Source: Glandiceps talaboti
Taxonomy: Eukaryota > Hemichordata > Enteropneusta > Spengelidae
Length of the DNA: 64,000 nt
NCBI RefSeq assembly: GCF_964340395.1
Contig: NC_135568.1
Span: 5,101,579 to 5,165,578, forward strand
Direction: 5' to 3'
Part shown: positions 1 through 31,984 of the stretch, one piece after another
How positions within the stretch are numbered: the first letter of the stretch is position 1
Layout: each line of letters begins with the position of its first letter
Position numbers and translations under genes: made by a program
Notes under the pieces: generated by a model
What the model was told of the DNA's origin: nothing
The model's input: the letters and a program-made list of their open reading frames with translations, nothing else
Database searches by the model: none

Positions 1-3000
1 AGATGCATGTTAAGTTCGCTTCGAAGGTATGAAGATGTTGAGATAACTGTTAGCATATTTTTTTAAAATATCACAAATAGTCATAATCTCAGAATCATGA
101 CTTTACCGTTTAGCTAGACTGACACGCAAAGGTGAAAACGGTTATTCTAGAAAGTGACGTAAACGCATGGCTTCGTGTGATGGGAAACTAAGAAGTGCTC
201 CGTAACTGCAAAGTAACCGAAGTCATATAAACAGACAATTGATCAACGAAACTGTTCGAATGTGCTCGTCGAACAAAAGGAATACCTTACAGTGAAAGAT
301 CCATGAAAATATGACGAGACATGAAAGAAATTCTGAAGATAACTTCGGTAAGGTTTCATATTTCTTTACTGTATTTCGTCTGTTTTCTATCACTGTATCA
401 GGTTCTACGATTTCCTTGTATTAAAAGTAGAATTGTATGCTTAACACACCACAACCATTTCAATGATTACGCAGCCCATGGATAACACTACATTGCGAAT
501 CATGAATGTTTAACAGTCACTTTTAAGCAATGAATAGAATGTTTTCTACAATCGTAATGATTTATTTGAACTGTCTGAATATTTCATCATGTGTTGTGAG
601 GAATCAATTTGTCAATTATAATTAACCCCTGCTGTTTAACTTCCCCCTGTGAAAGCGCTACTATGGCGACTTTCATTCTGTAAACTACACGATAGAACAA
701 ACGCTAAAACTAGATACTTCAATATTTAAAAACATCAACAGTTATACATATTGACTAGCAGCACCGACTCCTTCTGGCTTTAAGGTGCTTAAATAGAAAA
801 GGCATTTCGAGCCACTTCCATGTGGTAACAGATATGTGAAAGAAACGCTACGAAAGACTATTGATCTCAAAATGGGAGTTTAATTAGACAGCGAAATGAG
901 ATTCTCCGTTCAGAAGTATGCTAGCCGATTATATTCCGAAGGTAAAATTATTGTATTCGATCTCGATAGGCATGACATGCTTGTTCTCGGTGTGAGAACT
1001 GCTTTTCTACCGTACGGCCTTCAATATCTCTAAAACTCATTTTCTATTAAACTCCATCCCTGTGGCATTATACAAAATAGACATTGAATGTGTTTTCAGG
1101 GGCACAGTTCAGATGTATTCTAGCACAGTAGTTCGTTCTCTTAATTTGTTTTTTTGATAAACCATACATTCACTTCGTTAGTATTCATCTGAAATGACCT
1201 AACAAACTTTTGATAATAAACTGCACATCATTATGTTAGGTAGACAGCGTGAGAGTATATTATGAACTGACGAAAAATGCATGATGTACTTAAAGGTATT
1301 CAAAGTCGCTGAAACGTTAGTTTACCTGGGGATAGACATCGAGACTACCTTAGTTGTCTGGAAAGACTACGTATCACTTTCCACTGGTTTTCAGAGTTAG
1401 ATTGCGGGCTCTATTTTTGTGCCTGTACACGGTGACGACTTGTGATTGTGATAATCTCCCTAATATCACACAGTGTATCTCAGTATTGATTTGTAGACCC
1501 ACTGCAGAGTATTAAAGTAACTTACATAACAACAAAGGGAAGGCATTTTAAACTGTGCATTCAACGGTTTGCGTTAAGAGAAACACAGTGTCCAGTCTGA
1601 CTGCTCCACTTATGGTTGTCACTATGCTGTGACGATGTACAAGGTGGGTTCCTACGTATTAAGCATGTCTGAGGTTGTCTTATTTATAAACGTGTATTAT
1701 AAAAGTCGTATTTTGCAACCATGCACAGTTTGCAAAGCATAAAAAAAACTTGTATATGTATAATTTTATGAAGATCTGAAGTTCCATGCCTTGATTTTAG
1801 TTGGTGCTTGTGATACTATACATTATAATACTACTATATTTCAGAAAAACTACAGAGTTGTGTATTACACTGTTTAAAATATTTTGCATTCACTGCTAAA
1901 TATCATGAACAAAAAATCTCCCCCGGGCCGGGAAACCAAGTAGGTGGGTAGCTGACTAATGCAGATTCGAACCACAATCCGTTGTGTGCTTAATTATAAA
2001 AACCATATAACCGTAACAGTAGACCCTTGATACGGCAAGCTTCAGGACAAAAAAACTCGAATTGTCTTGAATTCTCGTTTCATCGACAATATTATGAAAT
2101 AATCTTTCTTCGTGGACACTAGAGACATCTTGCTATATGCCGGGCGACAGCAAATTTTATCAAGCATTTGACAATGTGTTGGTAACAGTGATATAAATAT
2201 TGTCAGGTATTCCGGTCATGCTTTAACACTGTTCTAGCCAGACAAAGATAACGAGCAAGAGAACATAATGGACTTGACCCATATCTGCTTCGATTGGAGG
2301 ACTGACATGGCGGCTGTCACCTTGACATTCAGTTAATGGATACTAGCACATATCTTAAACAACAGGGTCAACATAACACCATAGTTTGATGGTTCCTTCA
2401 GTTAAATTAGTTAAATAAAGCAATTTTACGCATCTATGTCTTTTACAGTATAAACTTTAATTCGTCAGGATATATTATAAGCTAGGTCTAAATAATTGTT
2501 AGGATCCGGTTACCCGACCCCACCTAGTTTTTCATGCCGACCATAAACTTTTTTAACGTATTAATAAAATCGCGAATATTGTGAAGTCTAGAAGACATAA
2601 TGGATGCGGAAACTGACATCAACTTAAAAAGACAATATAAAACTGTTCCTCTAATCTGCCTGTACATCTGATGGGAAGAAACCAATAACACAGAGACCAT
2701 ATAGAAAACAACGGAAAACGTAACTACCTGAACTAGATACTCACATATGGAAAAAATATATATAATAAAAAAAATATTTTAAAAATCTACCTAACCCACC
2801 TATTCTAAAATTGAGCCTATTCAGAACCACACAATGTTTTTTGTTAGGCTCTATAATTCGTCAGGATAAATAAATAACTATGTCTTTTACAGTATAAACT
2901 ATAATTCGTTCTTCTGACGCCAAAGGGCATCAGCAGAGTATGCAGGTATCATAAATCCAGCTATGGTGTTACGGGTACGGTTATTGGTCAACCAACCATT

Positions 3001-6000
3001 AGTCTTACAGTTTCTTTCCTGTTTTGTGTGTCTACTGTATTAAAGTCACATACATGTCTCTGTCAAAATGTCAATGTATGTTACGCAGATCTTTTCGATC
3101 AGTAATCCGTGACCGCTAGGCTGAAGTCAGTGACTTAATGCCGTATGCTAAGTTTCGCTTCGGTGCATCTACATCTGCAGTGAATACCTGTGTATACTCA
3201 AGAACAGCAAGGTATTTTCTAGATTTAAAGGCACTTCTTGTTTTTCATATATTCACCTATCTTCAGGCGGTAAAAAGTCATTAAGACTTTGCGCGACAAT
3301 CATTTGTCATGGTCCGAAACCTCATTTTCTTATGACTATAGTCCCTAGATGTAAATCCTTCTTCAAAAGTCGATAGCGTATGCACAAGTTTACTGCTTTT
3401 CAAACTATATTGTTTACTCACCAGATCACCTTAAAACTGACTAGCAGCAAAAAAGAAGGAAATAGGATGGTCTGAATGAAATTAAATTTCAAGGATTCAG
3501 TAAATTTAATCCTGTTCACATCATAGGGTTAGCAATAACAATACGCTTTTGCCCTGTCCACATATGTTAGCACTAAGATATATAACATACATTGAAGCTC
3601 TGAACTACAATTGCAACGTTAGCAGCAAATATATTGTAACCAAACATATAAAGGAGAGCCAATCTCTCTGTTATTTCAAAACTACAACTATTTTACTACA
3701 TGGCAAGCTTTCATCCCGCAAGACTTACATAGAATAAATAAGACCGTTGTCATGGATACAGAATACGTAATCAGATTGACAGATATAGATAGATCTAGTT
3801 GTTCAATTTTAAAAATATTATTCATCATCTCTGGGGTTTGACCTAGCATCGAAATTTGATAGATGATGTTAGATGGTCGTATTCATAGTATGTGAGCAAC
3901 AATGCATCATTCAATCATTAGTGCGTGTTTTGAAACATGGAGTTTATGAATATTTAACTGTCACGACACTGAATGAGTAGAGATGGAGTTTGGAGCGTCG
4001 GCTACTTTAAGTATATCAATGATTTCAGTTGGTGTACAGATACCACAGTATGAACAGAGGTTAAAAACCGGTCAAATTGACAAAGTACCAGCATACTTAA
4101 TTTATAAAACATTTCTACTTTTTTATGATTCTAGGGATACTGGTGAATAGTCCACGATAAAAATAGTTGTGTGTGGGCAATTAATCACACGTTGCTACGT
4201 CGGTACTTAGAGGAACCCATTGGAGCTTAATTTCCTCTTCTCCAATTAGTTTGGTATTATGTATTCCTCACACATCCCTCTACTTTGAATCGAAATTAAT
4301 TGTTTAGTCGTTCCTTCAATCGATGGTCTCAATAGAAAGACTGAACTTAAAGGAAGATGCGAAAGCCAACTTTACCAGTAACTTAAGTATCAGATTTGAA
4401 AACAACAAATTCATGACTGTAGAGTTGTCGCTATAAATCAATATAACATCACCTTGTTATTTCAGTACTGTCGTATCGTTTTCTAAGACAAGTGTTATTT
4501 GAAAAGTTTCTAAAACCACTGCTTGGAGCTATGATTAGAAACAATAACATTGCATGCATGTTATTGATTGTACGAAGATTCACTGTATGCTCTGACAATT
4601 GTCATTAAACTTCAATAGATGTGTGTACAGCTATCTATTGACGCGTTAACGATCCAAACCACAAATAATGTACATGCAAAGCTTTATAAATGTATGTGTA
4701 GGTTTAATTAGAGTCTTGCTATCATATAATTATACAGATATTCCATCTAACTGTTCATTGTATCAACTAAATAACTTTTACGTCTCAATTAAGAAACCAC
4801 TCCAGATTGCACACCCCACTGTGTTTTACATATTATACAGATAAAAGGTTCCTAGCGAACAATCGCTTCCTGATTACCCTGGTAAAATACACTGCATTTG
4901 GTTTTAAAGTGAAATGATAGCAAGTCAATATTTGTCATGCTTTTAAATGAAATTTGTTTGACAATTACAAATACTCTAAATGGGTAGTAATTAGTCTTCA
5001 AATTGGAAAGAAAATCGATTTGAAAATCTATATTTTTAACTTAAAAATAAAAAGGGATAGTATATGAATTGGCTTGCTAACCTTAAAGTTGCACAAACTG
5101 AGTTTATAAGCTTTACTGCCCATGGGTGGCTTACAAAAATACTTACTGTTACATAAATCAACAGTTGAAACTAACTTAGTATAATGTTAGTGTCGATACA
5201 ATTGATAGTATGATAGGTGTTTCGTGGGCATTTCAATGAATATACTACACTTTGTCGTGAAAGCCAACAGGAAAAGGAAAATTAAGTATGTTTCAGTAAG
5301 TAGAATACACAGAAATCCTTTAATACAAATTAAATAATTGTAATTTTTTCCTTCGTTTTGAGAGACATCTAGTCTAAGCGTACATTTTGTATAGGAAATA
5401 ATAATAAAGTTTCGATTTTAAAGAAATAAATATTAATATGCACAGACTAATTTAATTTGCTGAGTACTCTTTTGTATAAATAAAATGATAGTCGATTTCA
5501 ATTTCAGGTGCGTTTTTCAATAATTACACATTTTAAATGGACTTTAAAATACCAATTACGTAATTGTTTGTTTTCGGGCTCTTTAAAACCTATGACGTCA
5601 TCAAGGTAAATATAACGCCACGAAATATTAATTGATAAAGAACCATTTAAGTAGATGACGGTTTGTTAACATTTCATTAATTATACTTTTTGTATGTTCA
5701 AACATTTTCAAAAGTTAAAACCAATACAAACAATACAAACTATACAAACCAAGTGGTTGCTGTTAATTTCCAAATTTGTACATCTAAACTTTGAACTTTG
5801 AACTTTGGGTGTTAAAGATGGTTTGTAAGCTTTTATAGTAATTACGAAATTATCTGATTGTTCCCCTCTCAGGGTTGAATGGTACCGATAGTAAACACTT
5901 TTATCGATCAGGATACAACTCTGTGGATTATGCAACTCTATCGTTTGCTTGAAATAACATCGTTATTTTGCAAAAATAGCATGGCACAGTTATCTAATTA

Positions 6001-7557
6001 ATTATTCATGGGATCAATTCCTTATCTCTCAGCTTATCTCATACAATGCGACTGGTAGGGCTACTTATCACCTAAAGTAAACAGACAAGAATCAAACATG
6101 TCATCATAAACTCTGGACATTCATCATATCTTGAAACATCCAATTCTATCAAGATAAGAATAATGTTCGAAATCTTTTTATGTATCAATTGCCAATTGTA
6201 ATCTGAAGTGAGCATGCGCAGATAGTACTCTGGGATCATTTGTTGCGGTAATGTCTAATCTGCTTTGATCTGAAGGATAGCCCTCCCGCAAGGGTATGGT
6301 TAATCAAGATTATTTGGGGTTGCCAACAACGTGACAGAGGGCTCACAACATTAATTGATTCATGTATGTTTATGGCGTGATAAATTCCTCGCAATGCACT
6401 GTTCAAGATCTTTCAAGATGGCGGCTTTGCAAGTTGCCTGGCAGGCTTTGGAAAATAGATCTACTTTTGAAGCCCCGACAAATCCATTGACACTATATGC
6501 CGATGAAAGGTGCAGAATGTTGTAATTTATACAATACGCGTCAAGTTCACGAATTCGAACACAAAATATAGTATTATACCCAGGTCGTTCAAGTCACCAC
6601 AACGCGTGTCTACGTCATTGGTTTTGCGGTATCAGAATATGAGAACATTCAGAATCGCCATTATATCCCCCTCCCCAATCAAGCTTATACTTATATTATC
6701 ATATTATTCTTCAATACTTTTATTTTCATCCATCCCGAAAACACTTGTGACGTAAGGTCACTGCTATTTTTCGACCCATAGTGGCAAGGCCCCTTATCTT
6801 ATCATTTCTATTCTTTTCGGCTGACTCATGGTTTGAGTCTGACAGAAGCAAAATAGTCAGTGAAGCATACTATCTAAATATCTGTGGATTCGTCAATTTA
6901 GAATTGTATACATTATGTTACCTATGCAGACTTGTTCGTCTTAAAAGGTTTTATCCGACGAGAGATAACAATGTACAGTTAATTGTAATGGTTATACTTA
7001 ATATGAACAAAATGTTCGCATGTCCATTTATGTGTCTGTGAGTTTATGAACATTTTTGGAACTCTACTGACATTGATTGTATTATTGACATTCGATTGCG
7101 AAATAGTCATAAAAAATAAAACACACTGAACTTCGACTGACCTTAGGGCAATTGACAAAATGACACAGTTGAACGGACAAGAAGTGCAAGTCAGCAAAAA
7201 GACAGCAAACTAGTAAATATAGCAGCATTAAGATATGAAAGGGAAAAGTAAATCCTTTAAAAGCTTGTAGTTACAGATAAAACTAATTTACTACTCAGTC
7301 ACCCAGCATATTTTAATAGAGTATTAATACATAAGGTCATCTTAAATAGCAAAATAATGTCATTCTCATGTACTTTGGGTTTTAACACGAGGAAGCTTAA
7401 AATCCAAGTCCAATTCACCAATGTCCCATTACCATTTGCCATGACCTCATCAGCACAGAAGAAACTATATTGTAGAGCGGGAATACTTAGTCGTCTGAGA
7501 AACTTCAGATTTTCATTGTGGTTTACCTTACAAAGCCTTATTATTTTCTCTCTATAG
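1..7557. other. 5' flank without recognised gene
   Basis: No open frame here resembles a known family and none has convincing splice context. The region is AT-rich with short simple repeats, for example repeated 'acaaac' words near 5725-5750 and two 'tttgaac' words near 5787. It probably holds the promoter and any untranslated 5' exon of the receptor gene. The bases just before the first receptor ATG (polypyrimidine then 'tatag') look like a splice acceptor, so a non-coding exon may lie here; I could not place it. Confidence 0.5.
5593..5600. promoter_or_regulatory. Palindromic CRE-type site (TGACGTCA)
   Basis: A perfect TGACGTCA lies about 2 kb upstream of the receptor coding start. This is the full consensus for CREB/ATF bZIP proteins. 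Function is inferred from the motif only, and an 8-mer can occur by chance in 64 kb. Confidence 0.3.
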
Positions 7558-26233
<18,676 letters not shown>

Positions 26234-26339
26234 GCCAACAGTTAAAGTGAGAAGATAACAGTATTGTTCTCAGGTGCAATAGTATCGATTATGTGGACAA
26301 TTATATCATTGATAGAGGAGCATTGTAATGTATCTAGGA

Positions 26340-26366
26340 TGACGTCATCAATATAAAATGACGTCA
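26340..26366. promoter_or_regulatory. Paired palindromic CRE-type sites
   Basis: Two perfect TGACGTCA sites (26340-26347 and 26359-26366), centres 19 bases apart, about 100 bases after the receptor stop codon. Two such 8-mers this close are unlikely by chance. They may be a bZIP-bound element in the 3' region or lie within the 3'UTR; function is inferred. Confidence 0.4.
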
Positions 26367-27459
26367 CATGCAATAACAGTATTATGTTATTTAACAAATA
26401 TCGGACAATGTCAATAATTACAGATTTGTTCATTAAATTCAACTTACCCCACTATTGTATTACCTCAGTCTGCACGGCAGTATCCATGGAAACGGTATGT
26501 AGGATTTGAATACGATGCTGTAACCTTCAAGTTAGCCACGTGCTGGCATTGTTCATAAGACAAATAAGACCAGAAGTCCAGATTCCAAGCCAAACTGTCA
26601 TGTCTATAGTTATCGTGAAAAGCGTGACTTCGTCGCTAAACAATTGCAGCCATGGTTACTATGGTATAATCACATGTCCAGTATATAGCCTAGAATTGTC
26701 AAAGTTATTTCCATGGTGCTATTTATCGCTTGACAAAGTCCGTGATTTCTTCAGTAAGAGGTGAACAGTAACAGGTGCTGACACGAGACAACAATAATGA
26801 GAACTGGGACAATACAGACTCTCTTACAACGATTCCATATCGTACATACCGACGTTCTATCAATCATAGTGAATGATACAGGCTAAAGCTCTCAAATGCT
26901 TATGAGTGTAAATTTGCAAATTTAGCCTCTAGACTTTTGATCTTAAGTTTTTGCGCGCGAACCCGTGTACGCGAAATCTACTATTGAATATCCCATCATC
27001 GAAGATGCTACTCATAATATAACAGCAAATGATTCTGTCAGGTGCATGGTGACTGGTGACCTTTGACCTGGCAGCTGCACTCTAATTATCTGCGGAGATT
27101 ATGCAATATCATGACATTCAAAGACGATTATCCATTATTATTAAATGTATAGATACCATGGCAACTTAACATGCGAAAGAACATTTGAAAATACCCAATC
27201 TAACACCACTGTTTGATATATGTGTGTCGACTTCTATCTGATGGAAAGACCCGGGGAGAGACGTTGACAACTACTATCACGACAGGGCGGCATGAATGAG
27301 ATAGGAGAACGTAGTTTCTCTTTCCACCATTTATTTAGTTTCTCGGACATCAAAATTATAGTCATAACGGGCATTATACTGTAGTTTACATTTTTTTACC
27401 ATTTTTTATCTAAACTTGCTTCGTAATCTGCCCATAGTAGTGTATATTTTGTGAATATA

Positions 27460-27509
27460 ATTTGTTTGTTTGTTTGTTTGTTTGTTTGTTTGTTTGTTTG
27501 TTTGTTTGT
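27460..27509 (+). repeat. (GTTT)n microsatellite
   Basis: About twelve TTTG units in the presumed receptor 3' region. Confidence 0.95.
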
Positions 27510-27946
27510 GTGCTTTTGTTTTCAACAGTTGATGCGGATATTTTTAAGTAGATTGCGTTTCAAGTCAGGATGGTATAACTTTGAAAATGTGTTTATTTAT
27601 CTATTTAATATTTATCAATTCATTGTTACAATTTTGACAGGAGAAAATAAAACCCGGTGATTTAAGAAAACGTACTGTACATTTGTCGCCTCTTCAACAT
27701 ACAGAAATACTGAGAAAGCCGTGGAAAGAATGGGACGTATTATTTATGGTCTACATTTTCACGATTCCAGTGAAATAAAGCCACCTGTTGTGGAAAAATG
27801 AATGTTTCTTTCTATTTTAATATCGCCCCGTTCATTATTATCACATAAAGGGCATTACTGAACACGTCGTGCATGCATGCAATTACTACACTTTGAAATG
27901 ATGCCAACTAAGATAAAACAAAATATAAATACGTACTCGTTGTAAC

Positions 27947-28372
27947 CTAGTACACAAATGAAAACAGAGCATATATGTAGTTCTTTGTTGTAGTTACAGT
28001 TGCTAGGTATGACGTTTCTAAGTGTTCAAGTCGAAAGATGAAAGAAGCAGCTGACAAGCAACATGTATATATCGGAAAAGTTCCGAAATTATCAAATATC
28101 AAAATACAATTCAAAGAACAATCATGTACACTTTCACATAGACCAACGCTCACCAAAATACAAGTTGAAAGCTTTCTTTTCTTGGTAGTGCACGTGTAAC
28201 TTGGGTCATTAAAGCTATGTTTTAATTTCATTCTGCAAACATCATAAATGCAGTCTGTTTTCTTTACACTACATTTCTTATTCAAAAATGCTTGCAGATC
28301 CTCTGGCCAATCAAAAGCATAGTTATACCTTGGGGTCCCCCCCCCCACAATGTTTACTGAAAGTACACTCAA
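27947..28372 (-). other. Unrecognised 141-codon open frame
   Basis: Not recognised. The first third is protein-like with regularly spaced Cys and Lys (FLNKKCSVKKTDCIYDVC, HSFNDPSYTC). The second half is rich in Ser, Thr, Cys and Phe. A possible donor (gtgagc) follows the codons for STCIL, so the first part could be an exon of an unknown minus-strand gene. The length is only slightly above chance for DNA of this composition. Confidence 0.25.
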
Positions 28373-28790
28373 TTCCTCGGTGGATGTTTTATCACAAGCT
28401 TTTGTCCTGGCACCACCTTTTCATGCAAAATGCACTGTCATTTTACCACTTCCCGCAATATAGTTTCATCACACGTACAGTCTTTCCCCATTGATATACA
28501 AATTGAACTTATTACTTGGAACTAATAAACATGATTCAATCATACCTATAATGTGGTTTACATTATGGTAGATTAAAGCTTTACCTGTAAAATGACTATC
28601 ACCAATGGCAATTGTGTGGTGTGTAGGACATCCAAAGAATACAAGGACTGAGGAGATTGCTAGAAGGCACAGATGCAACTATATTCTGATCTTATGTAAA
28701 ATTGATATGGTTTGTTTTCAATTGTCTCTTTCCGGGTTCTCCAACTTTCAACATTGGCGTTTTTAAAAAAAAATATTATCAATACTTGCA

Positions 28791-29570
28791 TCAAAGTAGA
28801 CAAGAAAGGAATAGCAAGTAGTACAATGACACAGGCTGCGATATTCTTCTGATTTTGTGTGATGTAATGTGAATTATTACTTTTTGTTTCATGTTTCCTG
28901 TTTTTCCATGTTCGAAGTGTGGCAATATATTGCCACCCCTTCTCTGAGAACTGTGAAGTAAGGTAAACCCCTCTATTTTTTGTAGGTAAAAAGAAACTAA
29001 ATGAGGACAGTACAGAGAATGAAAGATTATTAAAGCAGAAGTGATGTAATTAAAAATTGAAAACAGTAGTACAACCTCTTCCACAACAAAACCATTACCA
29101 GAGAATACATCAGGAAAACCAATCAAGCAACAACCCAGAACAGATACAAGAACGAACTTATAAACCAAGTCATTTGAATTTAAACTATAAGAATAATCAT
29201 TCAAATTGGAGCGTTGCACAGGCTTATACCTACCCTGTTGTGTAATTTCTGATGGATGCGGCTTTATAGGAAGGTAGAAAGAAGGGGACAAATAGCTATG
29301 TAACGAAAAGACTGTTATTTCTAAAACCTTTATAAAATAAAACATGGAAAGAACAAAACAAATAATAAAACGAAAATGAAAACAGCTGGTAAAATAAAAA
29401 CAAATTTTAAATAAAAAAAAACCCAACCCAACAACTACTCTACGGAGACCAGTTACACCACTGGAATGAGATAAATCATTACTTGTACCATCACAACGAG
29501 TCTGGTATTTCAACACTCTGTATAACTGATGTTCAAACACTGAAGCATGATCACAGAAAGAGAACAACAT
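28791..29570 (-). other. Unrecognised 259-codon open frame
   Basis: This is the longest open frame outside the receptor and retroelement. The product is hydrophobic (Phe, Leu, Ser, Tyr rich) and matches nothing I know. The plus strand is A-rich over 29270-29470, and that skew removes stop codons from the minus strand, so part of the length is compositional. It may still be a relic of a mobile element or an orphan gene, and it shares strand with the 27947-28372 frame. Confidence 0.3.
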
Positions 29571-29879
29571 GAAAAATCCTAATGTAAACAGGTCTCAAAA
29601 TATATTCTATTCTATCAACACTGAAAGCAAATAAAACTCTATATGAAGAAGGCTTTTCCCTCCGGCACTCGCTGTTCAATTAGTACGCGGTTACAGCATT
29701 GCTCCAGATCGGAGAGAGGCGACGACTTCAGTTGTAGATAAAACATAGAAAAAAGGCACGAACGACTGTCGACAGTCTAATGTACAGTACAGCTACAGTA
29801 GTCAGTCCTCCACACAAGTACGTGTACAACGATCTTGTAAACACTGAGCAAATCGGAACAACGGACATATTCACCAACC

Positions 29880-30160
29880 GTTGAAATTCAACGATATGCT
29901 ACGGAAGCCAACTTCACGCTTAATCTTTTGATCAGTGGGATTTCCCACGCAAATGCTGTTCACGGTGCCTCGAACACTGATTCCTATATCAATTTCTTCA
30001 ATGAATCAGCCAACACTGTGATGAGGAATGGTATGCCTGCACGTTGTTGTAATAGTTGACAACTGCCCGATACATCACAACAGAGGGGGTGAAATTTTGT
30101 CAGAATTCTTGGATGACATGAGACTGCAATGTGATGACTTTTTTGTTTGTTCCAAGAACG
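29880..30160 (+). pseudogene. Decayed DDE-superfamily transposase fragment
   Basis: One frame from about 29880 reads VEIQRYATEANFTLNLLISG, then SHANAVHGASNTDSYINFF. A shift near 30040 is needed to continue in a second frame (from 30043) with VVVIVDNCPIHHNRGGEILS and FLDDMRLQ. The HGASN...INFF block and VIVDNCPIHH (second catalytic Asp) match DDE_3 / Tc1-mariner-like transposases. The YSPDLNPIE region is missing; after DMRLQ the sequence turns into a repeat shared with 43780-44110 and 47140-47200. It is non-functional. Confidence 0.75.
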
Positions 30161-30340
30161 TTGTATGTGTCTGTGTATCAGTTAGGGTCAGATGATGATG
30201 TTGTTTTATATTTGTAGTGAGTGGTCTGTGGGAAGCCTGTTTCTTATTGATCTAAATTGTTCTTGGGGGAACATAAAGTATGTATGATACGCACAGTATT
30301 TCGGTGATCCTTTGAATTTTCAGCAGTAGATTTTTCCCTA
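30160..30340 (+). repeat. Repeat shared with 43970-44110
   Basis: 'agtggtctgtgggaagcctg', 'tttcttat.gatctaa', 'ttgttcttggggg' and 'cggtgatcctt' recur in order at 43995-44100. The block directly follows the transposase relic, so it is probably part of the same element family. Confidence 0.7.
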
Positions 30341-31449
30341 ACGACAGTTGTAGATGTAATTCAATTTACAAGTTTAAATGTAAATATGGTATACAGAAAA
30401 TTACTACAAACAAGTGAATAAATAACATTCAATTATAGATTAAAACAAATTGAGATATTACAACTGAACTTGGGGAATGTTTGTACAGCGTCACTGTTAA
30501 TTTATTCTAGCTTTTTCCCTCCAGAAGTCGACGACACATTTAGCACATATTTGGCAAGCTCCTTGTTAAATTTGTCGACCAGTTCTACGTGCGGTGTACT
30601 TTAGAAATATAATCGCTAAAAACGAAAAATAACAAATATCGCTAATCAAGTATAATATAGGTTTGCCGCCAACTATATTTGGGAAAACATGGACAGGTTG
30701 CAATAGATTTTTTAAAATCTAGCTTGAATGTATCTGTTTCTCACTGCAATCTGTCTTAGTTTACTTTTTTGAAGCTCAATTTAAAAAAGATTACTCAAAA
30801 CTTATTGGAGAAAAATATACCAAAAGAGAAGGAAATTACATTTATTGAAATATGATAACGAAATGCAACATTTGTTTGAAGTGATTGGAAAACAACTTGA
30901 GTAAATAGAGGAAATGGACATTGATCAGATGTAATAAGGAAATGTTGTTTGTTTTGAGATAGTTACCTCAGATGACACGATAAAAGTAATCCAGTGATGG
31001 TAGTACCAGCCAGTCTAAGGCCATCAGTCATTCGTAGGTATAATGACAGGTGAAGTTGCACGTAGCTAATAACGTCTTTGTCCTTCAATGACCCATACCG
31101 AACTAAGACGCCTTTGATTTTTTTCATGACATATCAGACAAAGACTTGCGCATAAGTGATTTATTCTTCCTGGGAGAATCAAGAAACAGCGACGAAAACG
31201 TTACGGAATTATTAGCTGACATATTTTTAATAGAAATATTCAGTTTGTACAATCGTGTTCGAATAACTGAGTACGTTTTCTTCTTCATCAAAAATGAATT
31301 TCAAAACGTGAACATAAACTTAAAGTAAGCTTGTTCTAAACTTATCTATAAAACTATGTGTATAGATGTCTAATGTGAGACTGTCACAACTGTTTGTATT
31401 TACAACGAAAATCAGAAACCCTGAAACAAAACACAGACTGCCTCGACAA

Positions 31450-31660
31450 AAATCTCATTAACGTTGCTCCATTCTATCGTCTGGCTGACAACAATCTCAT
31501 TAACATTGCTACATTATATCGTCTGGCTGACAAAAATCTCATTAACATTGCTACGTTCTATCGTCTGGCTGACAAAAATCTCATTAACGTTGCTACATTC
31601 TATCGTCTGGCTGACAAAAATCTAATTAACATTGCTACATTATATCGTCTGGCTAGACAA
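31450..31660 (+). repeat. 42-bp minisatellite, five copies
   Basis: Five head-to-tail copies of a 42-bp unit. Because 42 is a multiple of 3 it stays open and encodes a 14-residue repeat, NLIN(V/I)A(T/P)(F/L)YRLAD(K/N). There is no signal peptide, start context or splice evidence, and the block is absent from duplication copy B. It is best treated as non-coding unless transcripts say otherwise. Confidence 0.85.
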
Positions 31661-31951
31661 AAATCTTACCAACAGCGTTTTGTCAAATTGTCTGGAGTGA
31701 CAAACAGCTTTTACCGATACTGATGCATTTTCTTTGGGCGAGCTACGATCATCCTTGGACATCATCGCCAAATGTATATGTCCCTACCTGGTAAATGTAA
31801 GGTTGGCGCGTTCTGTGATATTTTTGAGACAATTAAGTTCTTGTTGTGCCAGACGATAACATGTGGAAATATTTATTAGATCTTTGTCAAGCCAGACGAG
31901 AGGGTTTCCAACATCAAAGAGATATTTTGTCTAGCCAGATAAAAGACTGCA

Positions 31952-31984
31952 GCAATGTTAGTGAGATTTTTGTCGAGCCAGGCA
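31952..31984 (-). repeat. Inverted degenerate copy of the 42-bp unit
   Basis: Read on the minus strand, this stretch resembles the minisatellite unit ('gacaaaaatctcactaac', 'attgctg'). Related partial words lie at 31807-31930. Together with 31450-31660 this makes a foldback arrangement. Confidence 0.55.

Larger units (their letters stand above)
26234..27790 (+). other. Receptor 3' flank with candidate poly(A) signals
   Basis: No coding region is seen. AATAAA occurs at 27646-27651 and 27774-27779, the latter followed by GT-rich sequence. These are candidate ends for the receptor mRNA (3'UTR about 1.4-1.6 kb). A (GTTT)n repeat lies at 27460-27509. Confidence 0.4.

Noticed and set aside
1945-1985. 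Minus-strand 'ggttcgaatct', resembling a tRNA B box
   Set aside because: No acceptor stem, anticodon arm or matching A box could be folded around it; at most a fragment of a tRNA-derived SINE.
31146-31328. 60-codon frame in duplication copy A (MRISDLFFLG...)
   Set aside because: The homologous stretch in copy B (about 47940-48115) has indels that break the frame, so it is not under coding constraint.
31450-31660. Regular repeats as a possible CRISPR-like array
   Set aside because: The units are contiguous with no spacers and the genome is animal; it is a minisatellite.
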